Shown here one piece after another: positions 23,358 through 31,338 of a stretch of DNA of 41,550 nucleotides. The translations under genes were made by a program, and so were the position numbers. The DNA comes from Alphaproteobacteria bacterium. GTDB lineage: Bacteria; Pseudomonadota; Alphaproteobacteria; UBA8366; GCA-2717185. The stretch spans positions 1-41,550 of the forward strand of contig JBBDQU010000028.1 in assembly GCA_040905865.1 (NCBI GenBank), given 5' to 3'. The notes below the pieces were generated by a model. The model saw nothing but the letters and a program-made list of their open reading frames with translations, was not told the origin of the DNA and did not search any database. Within the stretch, counting starts at the first letter, position 1, and each line of letters starts with the position of its first letter.

Positions 23358-24461
23358 TCAGGTCAGGCTGCCCATGACGCGACCGATCAGGTCATTCGTC
23401 TTCCGGGCGTCGATCCAGCGGAAGACCCCGACAAGCTGCAGGGCCGGGTCGATCCAGATGATATGCTGCCCGGCGCCAAGCGCGAAGAAGCTGGTGTCCG
23501 GCGCATTGCTGAAATGCGCGCCGCCGGTGTTCAGCCACCACAGCAGGCCGTAGGTCGGTTTGATCGGGCATGGCGTGCTCAGGGCCTCGAACCAGCTTTC
23601 GGGCAGAAGCTGCTTTCCCTCCCACGCGCCGCGCCGGACGATAAGCTGCCCCATGCGCGCGTGATCCAGGCTGCTGATCCACAATCCGCCGCCCCAATGC
23701 GCGCCGCCGGGCACCGACGCCATCGGCACGCCGTCGATTTCAAAGAAGGAATTGCGGTAGTGATGCCAGGTCCAGCTGTCCGACACGCCGATCGGATCCA
23801 TGATGCGTTCCTTGAGCACCGCGGGCAGCGGGCGGCGGAAGACCTGCATCAGGCACAGGCTCAGCCGGTTGACGCGGACGTCGTTGTATTCCCAGAAACT
23901 GCCGGGCTTCCGCAGGTCGCGATGGGTGCCTTTTTTCGAATTGTCGGCGCCGACGCCGACCTGCCGGTGCCGGTCGACCAGATCCGGTTTGTCCCACAGC
24001 GACCCTTCGAATTCACTGGTCATGTTCAGCAGATGCCGCCAGGTGATATCCCGGTTCTGGTCGGTGTCGAAGGCCGCATCGATGGCGTAGTCGCGGACGG
24101 GATCGTCGATGCTGCGGATCAGCCCGTCGGCCACGGCCAGCCCGGCCAGGATCGACAGGTAGCTTTTCGCCGCGCTGAAGGTCATTTCCACGCTGTCGGG
24201 ATCGCCCCAGCCGGCAACTATGACGCCGTCCTTCAGGATCAGCCCGTTGGGGCCGGTCCGGTCCTTGATCGGTCCGAGCGGTTCGTTCCACGGCGCCGGC
24301 TCGCGCGATTTCTCGATCCTGGCCAGCCCCGCGCCGAGATTGCGCGGCCAGGGCGTTTCCGCCGATTCCGCGAAGGCGACAGCGTCGGCCAGCCGGCTCG
24401 CATCGATGCCGACAGTGCCGGGATCGGCCCGGCGCAAACCGGTTGACAGCATGTCATCCAT
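23358..24461 (-). CDS. Beta-lactamase-fold serine hydrolase (class C/esterase type)
   Basis: A 367-residue penicillin-binding-protein-like serine hydrolase. The catalytic SxxK is Ser96-Ala-Ala-Lys99 (FSAAKS), and the second motif is Tyr192-Asn-Asp (WEYNDVR). No clear signal peptide is seen, so it probably acts in the cytoplasm as an esterase or amidase rather than as a resistance enzyme. AGGAGG lies before the ATG. It follows glnK by 20 nt and precedes the VOC gene by 13 nt, suggesting co-transcription with the ammonium genes. Confidence 0.85.
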   Translation of the reverse strand: MDDMLSTGLRRADPGTVGIDASRLADAVAFAESAETPWPRNLGAGLARIEKSREPAPWNEPLGPIKDRTGPNGLILKDGVIVAGWGDPDSVEMTFSAAKSYLSILAGLAVADGLIRSIDDPVRDYAIDAAFDTDQNRDITWRHLLNMTSEFEGSLWDKPDLVDRHRQVGVGADNSKKGTHRDLRKPGSFWEYNDVRVNRLSLCLMQVFRRPLPAVLKERIMDPIGVSDSWTWHHYRNSFFEIDGVPMASVPGGAHWGGGLWISSLDHARMGQLIVRRGAWEGKQLLPESWFEALSTPCPIKPTYGLLWWLNTGGAHFSNAPDTSFFALGAGQHIIWIDPALQLVGVFRWIDARKTNDLIGRVMGSLT

Positions 24462-24481
24462 GATCGCCTCCTGAAAAGCCG

Positions 24482-24820
24482 CTACAATGCGTCCTCGCCG
24501 GTTTCCCCGGTGCGGATGCGCACGGCACGCCCCATGTCATAAACGAAGACCTTGCCATCGCCAATCTTTCCGGTGCGCGCGGCGTTCTGTATCGCCTCGA
24601 CCACCTGCTCGACCTGGTCTTCGCCGATGGCGACTTCGATCTTCACCTTCGGCAGGAAATTCACCGCGTATTCGGCGCCGCGGTAGATTTCCGTATGCCC
24701 TTTCTGACGGCCGTAACCCCGGACCTCCGTGACGGTCATTCCGTCGATTCCCATCCCGGTCAGCGCTTCCCGGACCGCGTCCAGCTTGTGCGGCTTGATC
24801 ACCGCCATCACCATTTTCAT
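24482..24820 (-). CDS. glnK: PII nitrogen-regulatory protein GlnK
   Basis: A 112-residue PII protein. The T-loop is complete, with the uridylylation residue Tyr51, and residue 54 is Asn (EYAVNF), as in GlnK; GlnB usually has Asp. The C-terminal YDMGRAVRIRTGE block is present. GlnK binds ATP, ADP and 2-oxoglutarate as a trimer and blocks the AmtB channel when nitrogen is plentiful. ATG 24820 follows GGGAGA. It lies 25 nt downstream of amtB, the reverse of the common glnK-amtB order. Confidence 0.94.
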   Translation of the reverse strand: MKMVMAVIKPHKLDAVREALTGMGIDGMTVTEVRGYGRQKGHTEIYRGAEYAVNFLPKVKIEVAIGEDQVEQVVEAIQNAARTGKIGDGKVFVYDMGRAVRIRTGETGEDAL

Positions 24821-24845
24821 GTCTCGGTCTCCCTTTTTCAAATTC

Positions 24846-26153
24846 CTACAGGTCGTAGCTGCGTTCACCATGGGCCGTGATGTCCAGCCCCTCGATCTCG
24901 TCTTCATCGGAAACCCGCAACCCGAAGATCGCCGAGGCCAGCTTGATAATGATGTAACTGGCCAGCGCCGACCAGATCGCCACGGAAACGACGCCGACCG
25001 TCTGCACCCACAGGTGATCGCCGACCCCCATGCCTTCCGCCAGCCCGAGCCCCTGGAAGCTTTCCAGCGCCAGGAAGGACAGCATCAGCGTACCCAGGAT
25101 GCCGCCGATGCCGTGCACCGCGAAGACATCGAGCGAATCGTCGATCCTGATCGTCTGTTTCACCCAGGTCGTCATCCAGTGACAGACGATGCCCGCCACG
25201 AAGCCGATGATCAGCGCCCCGACCGGGCCGACAAAGCCGGAAGCCGGCGTGATCGTCGCCAGGCCGGCAACCATGCCGGTCACGATCCCGATCAGGCTGG
25301 GCTTGCCGAACTTGATCCATTCGACCATGGCCCAGCTCAGCGAGGCGGTTGCGGCGGAAATATGCGTCACCAGCATCGCCATGCCGGCATTGCCGTCCGC
25401 CGCCAGCGCGCTGCCCGCATTGAAGCCGAACCAGCCGACCCACAGCATGGCCGCGCCCATCATGGTGATCCCCGGATTGTGCGGCGGCCGCACCTGATCC
25501 GGAAAGCCGCGGCGGCTGCCCAGCATTGCGGCGAAAACCAGTGCGGACACGCCCGCCGTCACATGGACGACGATTCCGCCGGCGAAATCGCGAATGCCCA
25601 TTTCCGCCAGCCAGCCGCCGCCCCATACCCAATGCGTCACCGGCACATAGACGACAAACAGCCAGACGCCGCTAAAGAACAGCACGGCGGAAAACTTCAC
25701 CCGTTCCGGATAGGCGCCGACGATCAGCGCCGGGGTAATGATCGCGAAGGCCATCTGGAACATGAAGAACACGGCTTCGGGGATCGTTCCTTCCATCGCG
25801 TCGGTGCCGACCCCGGCAAAAAACGCCTTTTCAAGTCCGCCGATAAGCGGGTTGACGTAGCCGCCATCGCCAAAGGCCAGACTGTATCCGGCGACCAGCC
25901 AGAGCACCGATACAAGACAACAGATCGAGAAACAGTGCATCAGCACCGACAGCACGCTGCTGGCCCGCACCAGACCGCCATAGAACAGCGCCAGCCCCGG
26001 CAGCGTCATGAACAGCACCAGCGCCGTCGATGTCAGTATCCAGGCCGTGTCGCCGTCGCTCAGCGTATCCTGCGCCGCGGCCAGTCCCGGCCACAGCATG
26101 GCCCCGATACCGGCCAGCGCCGCGATGGCGCGTGTATTCTTCCCCATCAGCAT
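24846..26153 (-). CDS. amtB: Ammonium transporter AmtB
   Basis: A 435-residue ammonium channel with an N-terminal signal-like segment ending near AAAQD and eleven hydrophobic helices. The recognition aspartate and first channel histidine lie in IRDFAGGIVVHVTAG, and the second in VFAVHGIGGILGT; both pore histidines are therefore present. The C-terminal cytoplasmic tail, ending GLDITAHGERSYDL, is the GlnK contact. ATG 26153 has GGGGGGA six bases upstream. The AT-rich stretch at 26220-26280 probably contains the promoter; no sigma-54 site was found. Confidence 0.95.
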   Translation of the reverse strand: MLMGKNTRAIAALAGIGAMLWPGLAAAQDTLSDGDTAWILTSTALVLFMTLPGLALFYGGLVRASSVLSVLMHCFSICCLVSVLWLVAGYSLAFGDGGYVNPLIGGLEKAFFAGVGTDAMEGTIPEAVFFMFQMAFAIITPALIVGAYPERVKFSAVLFFSGVWLFVVYVPVTHWVWGGGWLAEMGIRDFAGGIVVHVTAGVSALVFAAMLGSRRGFPDQVRPPHNPGITMMGAAMLWVGWFGFNAGSALAADGNAGMAMLVTHISAATASLSWAMVEWIKFGKPSLIGIVTGMVAGLATITPASGFVGPVGALIIGFVAGIVCHWMTTWVKQTIRIDDSLDVFAVHGIGGILGTLMLSFLALESFQGLGLAEGMGVGDHLWVQTVGVVSVAIWSALASYIIIKLASAIFGLRVSDEDEIEGLDITAHGERSYDL

Positions 26154-26200
26154 TCTGTTCCCCCCCTGCTCGGCATGACGCCAGCTTTCGCGCGCCGATA

Positions 26201-26215
26201 GACCGTCATACGGTC
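26201..26215. repeat. Six-bp palindrome upstream of amtB
   Basis: GACCGT-CAT-ACGGTC lies 48 nt upstream of the amtB start. It is a candidate regulator site, but the arms are short and no family consensus fits. Confidence 0.3.
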
Positions 26216-26310
26216 GAATCACGTATGAATGTTTATTTTTTAAGCCTAGTGCAAATTAGTTTACCGATCCATTGCTCAAACATTGGCCTCCTTGAGGCCG
26301 CGTTTGCGCA

Positions 26311-26339
26311 TTGCCGGGGCGGGCGCCAGGCGTGACAAT
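26311..26339 (+). promoter_or_regulatory. Candidate promoter of the CPBP gene (leaderless)
   Basis: TTGCCG (26311-26316) and GACAAT (26334-26339) are 17 nt apart, and the ATG follows six bases later. Each box matches four of six consensus positions, so the call is weaker than for def and the UbiB-like gene. Confidence 0.35.
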
Positions 26340-26345
26340 GCCGGC

Positions 26346-27077
26346 ATGTCCGAACCCTCTCCGGAAAACAACGGCATGCCGCTGGTTTCGATCGACGGCC
26401 GGGACCTGCTGGTCGCCATGGCCATCGGTATCGGCGTTCTGGCCGCGCTGCTGGCGGCGGTCATTTTGCTCGGCGCTATCGTACGGCCCGGGCGATCCGC
26501 CGCGACCGTGATCGACCTCGTCTTCGGATTTGCCGCCTATGCCGGCGTCTTCGCCGCCGTATGGCTCGCTGTCGTGGCGGTCCGGGGCCGCCGCGCGGCG
26601 GATATGGGCCTGCGGCCGTGCAGCCTGCGCCTGCGATGGACGGGCGTAATGCTGGGATTCGCCTGGGTTGCCGCCTCGTGCCTGTTTTACGGGGCGACCG
26701 GCCAATGGGACACCGCCATGTCCGGCGGCAGAAGCCTGGTTCGCCCGTACCTGCAAGGCGGGATTTCCTTTATCCTGCTGATGGCGCTCGCTGGGCCCGT
26801 CGCCGCCTTCGTCGAGGAAACCGTTTTCCGGGGGCTGCTCTATGGCTGGCTGCGCCAAAAGACCGGCGTGGCGATTGCCGCCATGTCCAGCAGCCTGCTG
26901 TTCACGGCGGCGCATTTCTATGTCTATTCGGCCGGAATCGTGTTTGTCGTCGAGATGGTCGCGCTGGCCATCGTGCTGGCGCTGCTGTTCGAATACAGCC
27001 GTTCGCTCTGGCCCGGCATCCTGTGCCACGCGGCAAACAACCTGGCGGTCCTGGGCGTTTACCTGATCGCCGGATAG
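26346..27077 (+). CDS. CPBP-family intramembrane metalloprotease
   Basis: A 243-residue membrane protein with about six to eight hydrophobic helices. The CPBP (CAAX protease/bacteriocin-processing) active-site motifs are present: Glu157-Glu158 with Arg162 (VEETVFRG), His190 in FTAAHFYV and His228 with Asn231-232 in GILCHAANN. Family members cleave prenylated proteins or peptides within the membrane, or act as self-immunity proteins; the target is unknown. ATG 26346 has no ribosome-binding site, but a possible promoter ends six bases before it. Its stop is one base from the stop of the convergent UbiB-like gene. Confidence 0.85.
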   Translation: MSEPSPENNGMPLVSIDGRDLLVAMAIGIGVLAALLAAVILLGAIVRPGRSAATVIDLVFGFAAYAGVFAAVWLAVVAVRGRRAADMGLRPCSLRLRWTGVMLGFAWVAASCLFYGATGQWDTAMSGGRSLVRPYLQGGISFILLMALAGPVAAFVEETVFRGLLYGWLRQKTGVAIAAMSSSLLFTAAHFYVYSAGIVFVVEMVALAIVLALLFEYSRSLWPGILCHAANNLAVLGVYLIAG

Positions 27078-27078
27078 G

Positions 27079-28425
27079 TCAGGCCGCGTCCGGCACTCCG
27101 GCCTTTTTCAGCGCGTCCCTCTGCCGCTTTTCCAGCGTATCCACGTCGAAATCGCCGATCAGGTCGTGGAACATGCGGTGCCAGTTGATCTCCGCGCGCA
27201 GATGCATGAAGACCGAACCAAGGCCGATGGCGGCGCGGTCCATCAGCACGAATTCGCGCGGCGGGGTGACGCCGCCGAGGCGGCGCAATTCCTCATGCAC
27301 CTTGTGGGCGATGCGCGCGCCGTACATGCCGCTTTCCGATTCCTGGATCTTCTGCACCCTGTCATCCATCAGCGGCGCATAGACAAAGTTCGCCCAGATG
27401 TTCAGCACCTCGATGGTTTCCCTGTTCAGCCCGGTAAAACCCCAGGTTTCATAGGCATGCAGCGCCAGGTCCGGGTCGTCGTTGCACAGCCCGTTATAGA
27501 GGTCGATCACCCCTTTCACGAAACTCGGCGGGAAAACGCGGATGCAGCCGAAATCCAGCAGGTTGATGGCGAGGTCCGGCCGGACGCTGTAATTGCCCAG
27601 ATGCGGGTCGCCGTGGATAACGCCATAACCGTAGAACGGCACATACCATGCGCGGAACATGTTCTGCGCGATGGCGTTGCGTTCCGCCAGTTCAGCGTTG
27701 CGGGAATCCATCAGCGGCCGGCCGTCCATCCAGGTCATGGTCAGTAGCCGCGCGGTCGTCAGATCGGCTATCGCTTCCGGCACGTGCACGCCATCTTCCG
27801 TGGCCAGCATGTTGCCGTAGAGCGTCATATGGGCGGCTTCACGGATGTAATCCAGTTCCTCGCGCAGTCGCGCCGACAGTTCGGTGTGTATCTGTTTGGT
27901 GGAAATCGCCTTGTCGTAACGTTCGAATATGGAAAAGGCGAGGCGCAGCTGTTTCAGGTCGGCTTCCACCGCCGAGGCCATGTCCGGGTATTGCAGCTTG
28001 CAGGCCAGCAGCCGCCCATCCAGTCCCGTCGCCCGGTGCACCTGGCCCAGCGAGGCGGCATGGGCGGCTTCGCGTTCGAAGTCCCTGAACTTCTCCTGCC
28101 AGTCGGGGCCCAGTTCGCTCGCCATCCGGCGGCGCACGAAGGGCCAGCCCATCGACGGCGCATTGGTTTGCAACTGCTGCAGTTCCTCGACATATTCCGG
28201 CGGCAGCGCGTCGGGGATGGTCGACATGATCTGGGCCACCTTCATCAGCGGCCCTTTCAGCCCGCCCAGCGCCGCCTTCAGGTCCCCCGCATGCCTGCCC
28301 TTGTCAAGACCGAGGCCGAAATACTTCGAGCCCGCGAAACGTACCGCGAGCCCGCCGACGGCGCCGCCGACCCGGGCGTAACGCCGCGCCCGGCCGGCGA
28401 CGCTGCTGTTTTCATCCGATGCCAT
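27079..28425 (-). CDS. ABC1/AarF/UbiB-family atypical kinase
   Basis: A 448-residue atypical kinase-like protein. Recognisable blocks are GPLMKVAQIMSTIPDALP (the KxGQ position reads KVAQ), AHAASLGQVHRA (the ABC1 Ala-rich loop), the catalytic HGDPHLGNYSV and LLDFGCIR (metal site). UbiB/COQ8 members support ubiquinone synthesis through ATPase activity; this soluble subgroup lacks the C-terminal transmembrane helices of UbiB, so a lipid-linked role is only inferred. There is no ribosome site before ATG 28425, but a perfect -35 TTGACA with appropriately spaced -10 suggests a leaderless message. Confidence 0.88.
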   Translation of the reverse strand: MASDENSSVAGRARRYARVGGAVGGLAVRFAGSKYFGLGLDKGRHAGDLKAALGGLKGPLMKVAQIMSTIPDALPPEYVEELQQLQTNAPSMGWPFVRRRMASELGPDWQEKFRDFEREAAHAASLGQVHRATGLDGRLLACKLQYPDMASAVEADLKQLRLAFSIFERYDKAISTKQIHTELSARLREELDYIREAAHMTLYGNMLATEDGVHVPEAIADLTTARLLTMTWMDGRPLMDSRNAELAERNAIAQNMFRAWYVPFYGYGVIHGDPHLGNYSVRPDLAINLLDFGCIRVFPPSFVKGVIDLYNGLCNDDPDLALHAYETWGFTGLNRETIEVLNIWANFVYAPLMDDRVQKIQESESGMYGARIAHKVHEELRRLGGVTPPREFVLMDRAAIGLGSVFMHLRAEINWHRMFHDLIGDFDVDTLEKRQRDALKKAGVPDAA

Positions 28426-28431
28426 AGCGAA

Positions 28432-28460
28432 TAAATGGGGCGGCGGGGTCCGACTGTCAA
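28432..28460 (-). promoter_or_regulatory. Promoter of the UbiB-like gene, probably leaderless
   Basis: Perfect TTGACA (28460-28455), 17-nt spacer, CATTTA (28437-28432), then six bases to the ATG at 28425. The -10 is poor, but the spacing is exact, matching the def arrangement. Confidence 0.45.
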
Positions 28461-28545
28461 AGCCTTCGCGCGCGCTTTGTAACTTGCGCGGAACGCCGCT
28501 AACATCGTCACGTCGATTGACGGATGACACGGAGGATCCAGGGTC

Positions 28546-29649
28546 ATGAAATGGGGAACGTTCAGCCTGAGCCAGATACCCGATCTCAGCAAGGTACCGG
28601 AAACCTTTGAGACGGATTTCGAGCAATTCCAGCTTGCCGAGGAAATCGGCTTCGATACGATCTGGATCGCCGAACACCTGTTTTCCACCTACGGCGTCGT
28701 GACCTCCACCCAGGTTCTGGCCGCCGCCATCGCGAAGGCGACGAAGACGATCAAGATCGGCATGTCGGTTGTCGTGCTGCCGTTCAATCATCCGCTGCGC
28801 ACCGCATCCGATTTCGCACTGGTCGACATACTGTCAAAGGGACGGCTGCTGTTCGGCGCCGGGCGCGCCTACCAGCCGCATGAATTCGTCGGCCTCGGCA
28901 TCCCGATGGAGCAAAGCCGCGAGATGTACGAGGAAGCGCTCGACGTCATCCTCAAGGCCTGGACCCATGACACCATCACCCATGACGGCGCATTCTGGCA
29001 GATTCCCCAGCCGACCCAGGTCCTGCCCAGACCGGTGCAGCAGCCGCACCCGCCGGTCTATCAGGCCTGCATTTCGCCGGAAAGTTTCAAAACGGCGGCG
29101 CGTCGCGGCTTCGGACTGCAGCTCGCCTCGCCCTTCACCTATCGCACCTACCGGGAGGAATGGATCGACCGGCTGGCGGAATCGGTCGGGGAATACGAGC
29201 GGGAATGCGAAAAGCATGGGCACGACCCCAGGGGCACGGAACGCATGATGCTGCTGCCCTTCTTCGTGCATGAATCGGCGACGGAGGCGCACCGCATTTT
29301 CCGAGAGAGGGTCGAGTGGTTCTACGCCAAGGTGACCGGCAACCAGAAGGCCGTGCCCGGCCAGGCGGAGACGATCAGGGGATACGAGCTGACCATGGCG
29401 GAAAGCCGCAAGACGGCGGCGGGCGGCTACCTGAATTTCGACAAGCTGTATGAACACGGCGCCTGCATCGCCGGCGATCCGGCCACCTGCGCCGAGAAGC
29501 TGAACGAATTGCGCGAGCGGCTGGGCGTCACCGAATTCGTGCTCTGGACCAATATCGGCGGCATGCCGGCGGAAGAATCGAAACAGGCCATGCGGCTGAT
29601 CATGAGCGACGTCGCGCCGCGCGTGAACGCGATGGCCGCGGCGAAATAG
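28546..29649 (+). CDS. LLM-class flavin-dependent oxidoreductase
   Basis: A 367-residue luciferase-like monooxygenase. The N-terminus MKWGTFSLSQIPD is a strand of the TIM barrel; ITIWIAEH-type residues (DTIWIAEHLF), MSVVVLPFNHPLR and GRLLFGAGRAYQPHEF match the FMN- or F420-dependent family. A partner flavin reductase is not adjacent. Substrate unknown. GGAGG and AGGG lie upstream of ATG 28546. It is divergent from the UbiB-like gene. Confidence 0.88.
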   Translation: MKWGTFSLSQIPDLSKVPETFETDFEQFQLAEEIGFDTIWIAEHLFSTYGVVTSTQVLAAAIAKATKTIKIGMSVVVLPFNHPLRTASDFALVDILSKGRLLFGAGRAYQPHEFVGLGIPMEQSREMYEEALDVILKAWTHDTITHDGAFWQIPQPTQVLPRPVQQPHPPVYQACISPESFKTAARRGFGLQLASPFTYRTYREEWIDRLAESVGEYERECEKHGHDPRGTERMMLLPFFVHESATEAHRIFRERVEWFYAKVTGNQKAVPGQAETIRGYELTMAESRKTAAGGYLNFDKLYEHGACIAGDPATCAEKLNELRERLGVTEFVLWTNIGGMPAEESKQAMRLIMSDVAPRVNAMAAAK

Positions 29650-29783
29650 CGCCGCGCCGGTTGCGCGGTTTTCCCGAACCCGTTACCACTGGACCGAAAG
29701 CGCTGCCATCGCATTGCAGATGGGCCGGCCGGTCAGATTGGGCAGCGCGGCCGCCACCCGAACCTCTCCCCGCAGGAGACGTG

Positions 29784-30095
29784 ATGAAACTGACCGAAAT
29801 GCAGATCGTGATCGCCAAGATGGCGGTCAAGGCGGACCCGATTCCCGAAGACCATCCCGCGGCCGTGCAACTGTCCGAGAACTTCGGCGAGCACACATTC
29901 TACCTGGCCGAAGCGGGCCTGCTGGTCTTCCATCCGACCGACGAAAACCCGGACGGGCAACAGACCGCGCGCCTCGTCTTCATCGCCGAATGGGCGGACG
30001 ACGAAAAGACGGAACTCAAGGCCATCGAACCGCAACCGACCGAAATCGCCATCGCCTTCGCCGGCATGGGCGACGGGGACGAGGAAGAAGGCTGA
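29784..30095 (+). CDS. Uncharacterised acidic small protein
   Basis: A 103-residue protein of no recognised family. It starts with an amphipathic helix (MKLTEMQIVIAKMAVKADPI), has several short beta-like segments (FYLAEAGLLVFHP, ARLVFIAEWAD) and ends in an acidic tail, DGDEEEG. AGGAG lies five bases before ATG 29784. It is six bases upstream of the cytosine-deaminase-like gene, so the two are probably co-transcribed and may act together. No signal peptide or membrane segment is seen. Confidence 0.75.
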   Translation: MKLTEMQIVIAKMAVKADPIPEDHPAAVQLSENFGEHTFYLAEAGLLVFHPTDENPDGQQTARLVFIAEWADDEKTELKAIEPQPTEIAIAFAGMGDGDEEEG

Positions 30096-30101
30096 CCGTC
30101 C

Positions 30102-31328
30102 ATGGACCTGATCATCCGCAATGCCCGCCTCGCCGGGCGGGACGGGCCGAATGTCGATATCGGTATCGAAGGCGGATTGATCCGCGCGGTCGAACCGGAC
30201 CTTGCGGCGGAAGGCGACGAAATGGATGCGGGCGGGCGCCTGGTATCGCCCGGCCTGGTGGAATCGCATTTCCATCTCGACAAGGCGCTGATCGTCGACC
30301 GCGCGCCGCCGCCATCGGACCGGCAGATCCGCGACCACATGCAGCGCACGGCGGCGATCAAGCATACCTTCACGGTGGAGGATATCTACGACCGGGCGCG
30401 GCGCACGCTGGAACAATGCGTGCTGAACGGCGTCACCCATATGCGCACCCATGTCGAGGTCGACCCCAATGTCGGCATGAAGGGGTTCGACGCCATCGCG
30501 CAACTGGCGCAGGATTACCGCTGGGCCATCGACCTGGAGCTCTGCGTCTTCCTGCAGGAGGGCTGGACCGCCACGCCGGGCGCGGAGGACAATATCGTCG
30601 AAGGGCTGCGCCGGGGCGCGCCCGTGGTCGGCGGCGCGCCGCGCTACGACCCCGACCGGGCCGGGCAGATCGACCGCATCTTCGCGCTGGCGCGGGAATA
30701 CGACGTGCATGTCGATATCCATCTGGACGGCGGCCACGACACCAGCGAGATCGACGTCTACAGGGTCTGCGACCATGCGGACCGGATTGGCTGGGGCGGA
30801 AGGGTCGCCATAGGCCACGGTTCGAAATACGCCTCCCTGCCGCCGGAACCGCTGCACAGGCTGGGCAGGCGGCTGGGCGAAGCCGGCGTCGCGGTCGCGG
30901 TGCTGCCCGCCACCGACCTGTTCAACAACGGCCGCCACATGGACCACAACGTGCTGCGCGGCGTCGCCGACGCCAATACGCTGGTGGGTCTCGGCGCGAA
31001 CTGTTCGATTTCCACCAACAACGTGCTGAACCCGTTCACGCCCTTCGGCGACTGCTCGCTGGTGCGTATCGCCAACATGTACGCCAATACCGTCCAGCGC
31101 GGCACGAAAGAGGATATGGCGGAAATATTCGCCATGATCACCGACCGCCCGGCCCGGATCATGCGCCGCGACGACTACGGCATCGCGCCGGGCAACCCCG
31201 CCGACCTGGCGCTGTGGAATGTGGACACGCCAGCCGACGTGATCGCCGCCATCGCCCAGCCGGTCGCGGGGTTCAAGCGGGGACGCCGGACCTTCCTGCG
31301 CTCACTGCCCTATCTGCAGCGGCCCTGA
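30102..31328 (+). CDS. Cytosine-deaminase-like amidohydrolase
   Basis: A 408-residue amidohydrolase-superfamily TIM barrel. The N-terminal metal site HFHLDKAL follows PGLVES, the barrel carries HLDGG and GHGSKYASLP, and the general layout is that of CodA-like deaminases. In CodA the conserved HDDVFDPWYPLG loop supplies the metal-binding and catalytic aspartate; the equivalent stretch here reads STNNVLNPFTPFGD, with both aspartates replaced by asparagine. The reaction may thus differ or use another residue. The substrate is unknown. It follows the small acidic protein by six bases. Confidence 0.85.
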   Translation: MDLIIRNARLAGRDGPNVDIGIEGGLIRAVEPDLAAEGDEMDAGGRLVSPGLVESHFHLDKALIVDRAPPPSDRQIRDHMQRTAAIKHTFTVEDIYDRARRTLEQCVLNGVTHMRTHVEVDPNVGMKGFDAIAQLAQDYRWAIDLELCVFLQEGWTATPGAEDNIVEGLRRGAPVVGGAPRYDPDRAGQIDRIFALAREYDVHVDIHLDGGHDTSEIDVYRVCDHADRIGWGGRVAIGHGSKYASLPPEPLHRLGRRLGEAGVAVAVLPATDLFNNGRHMDHNVLRGVADANTLVGLGANCSISTNNVLNPFTPFGDCSLVRIANMYANTVQRGTKEDMAEIFAMITDRPARIMRRDDYGIAPGNPADLALWNVDTPADVIAAIAQPVAGFKRGRRTFLRSLPYLQRP

Positions 31329-31338
31329 GGCGACCCAC

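Noticed and set aside
23358-24461. Antibiotic-resistance beta-lactamase
   Set aside because: Motifs fit the broad class C/esterase group, but there is no export signal and the context is metabolic.
26154-26340. Sigma-54 promoter before amtB
   Set aside because: No GG-N10-GC type -24/-12 element on the minus strand; only a single TGCAC half-site reminiscent of NtrC.
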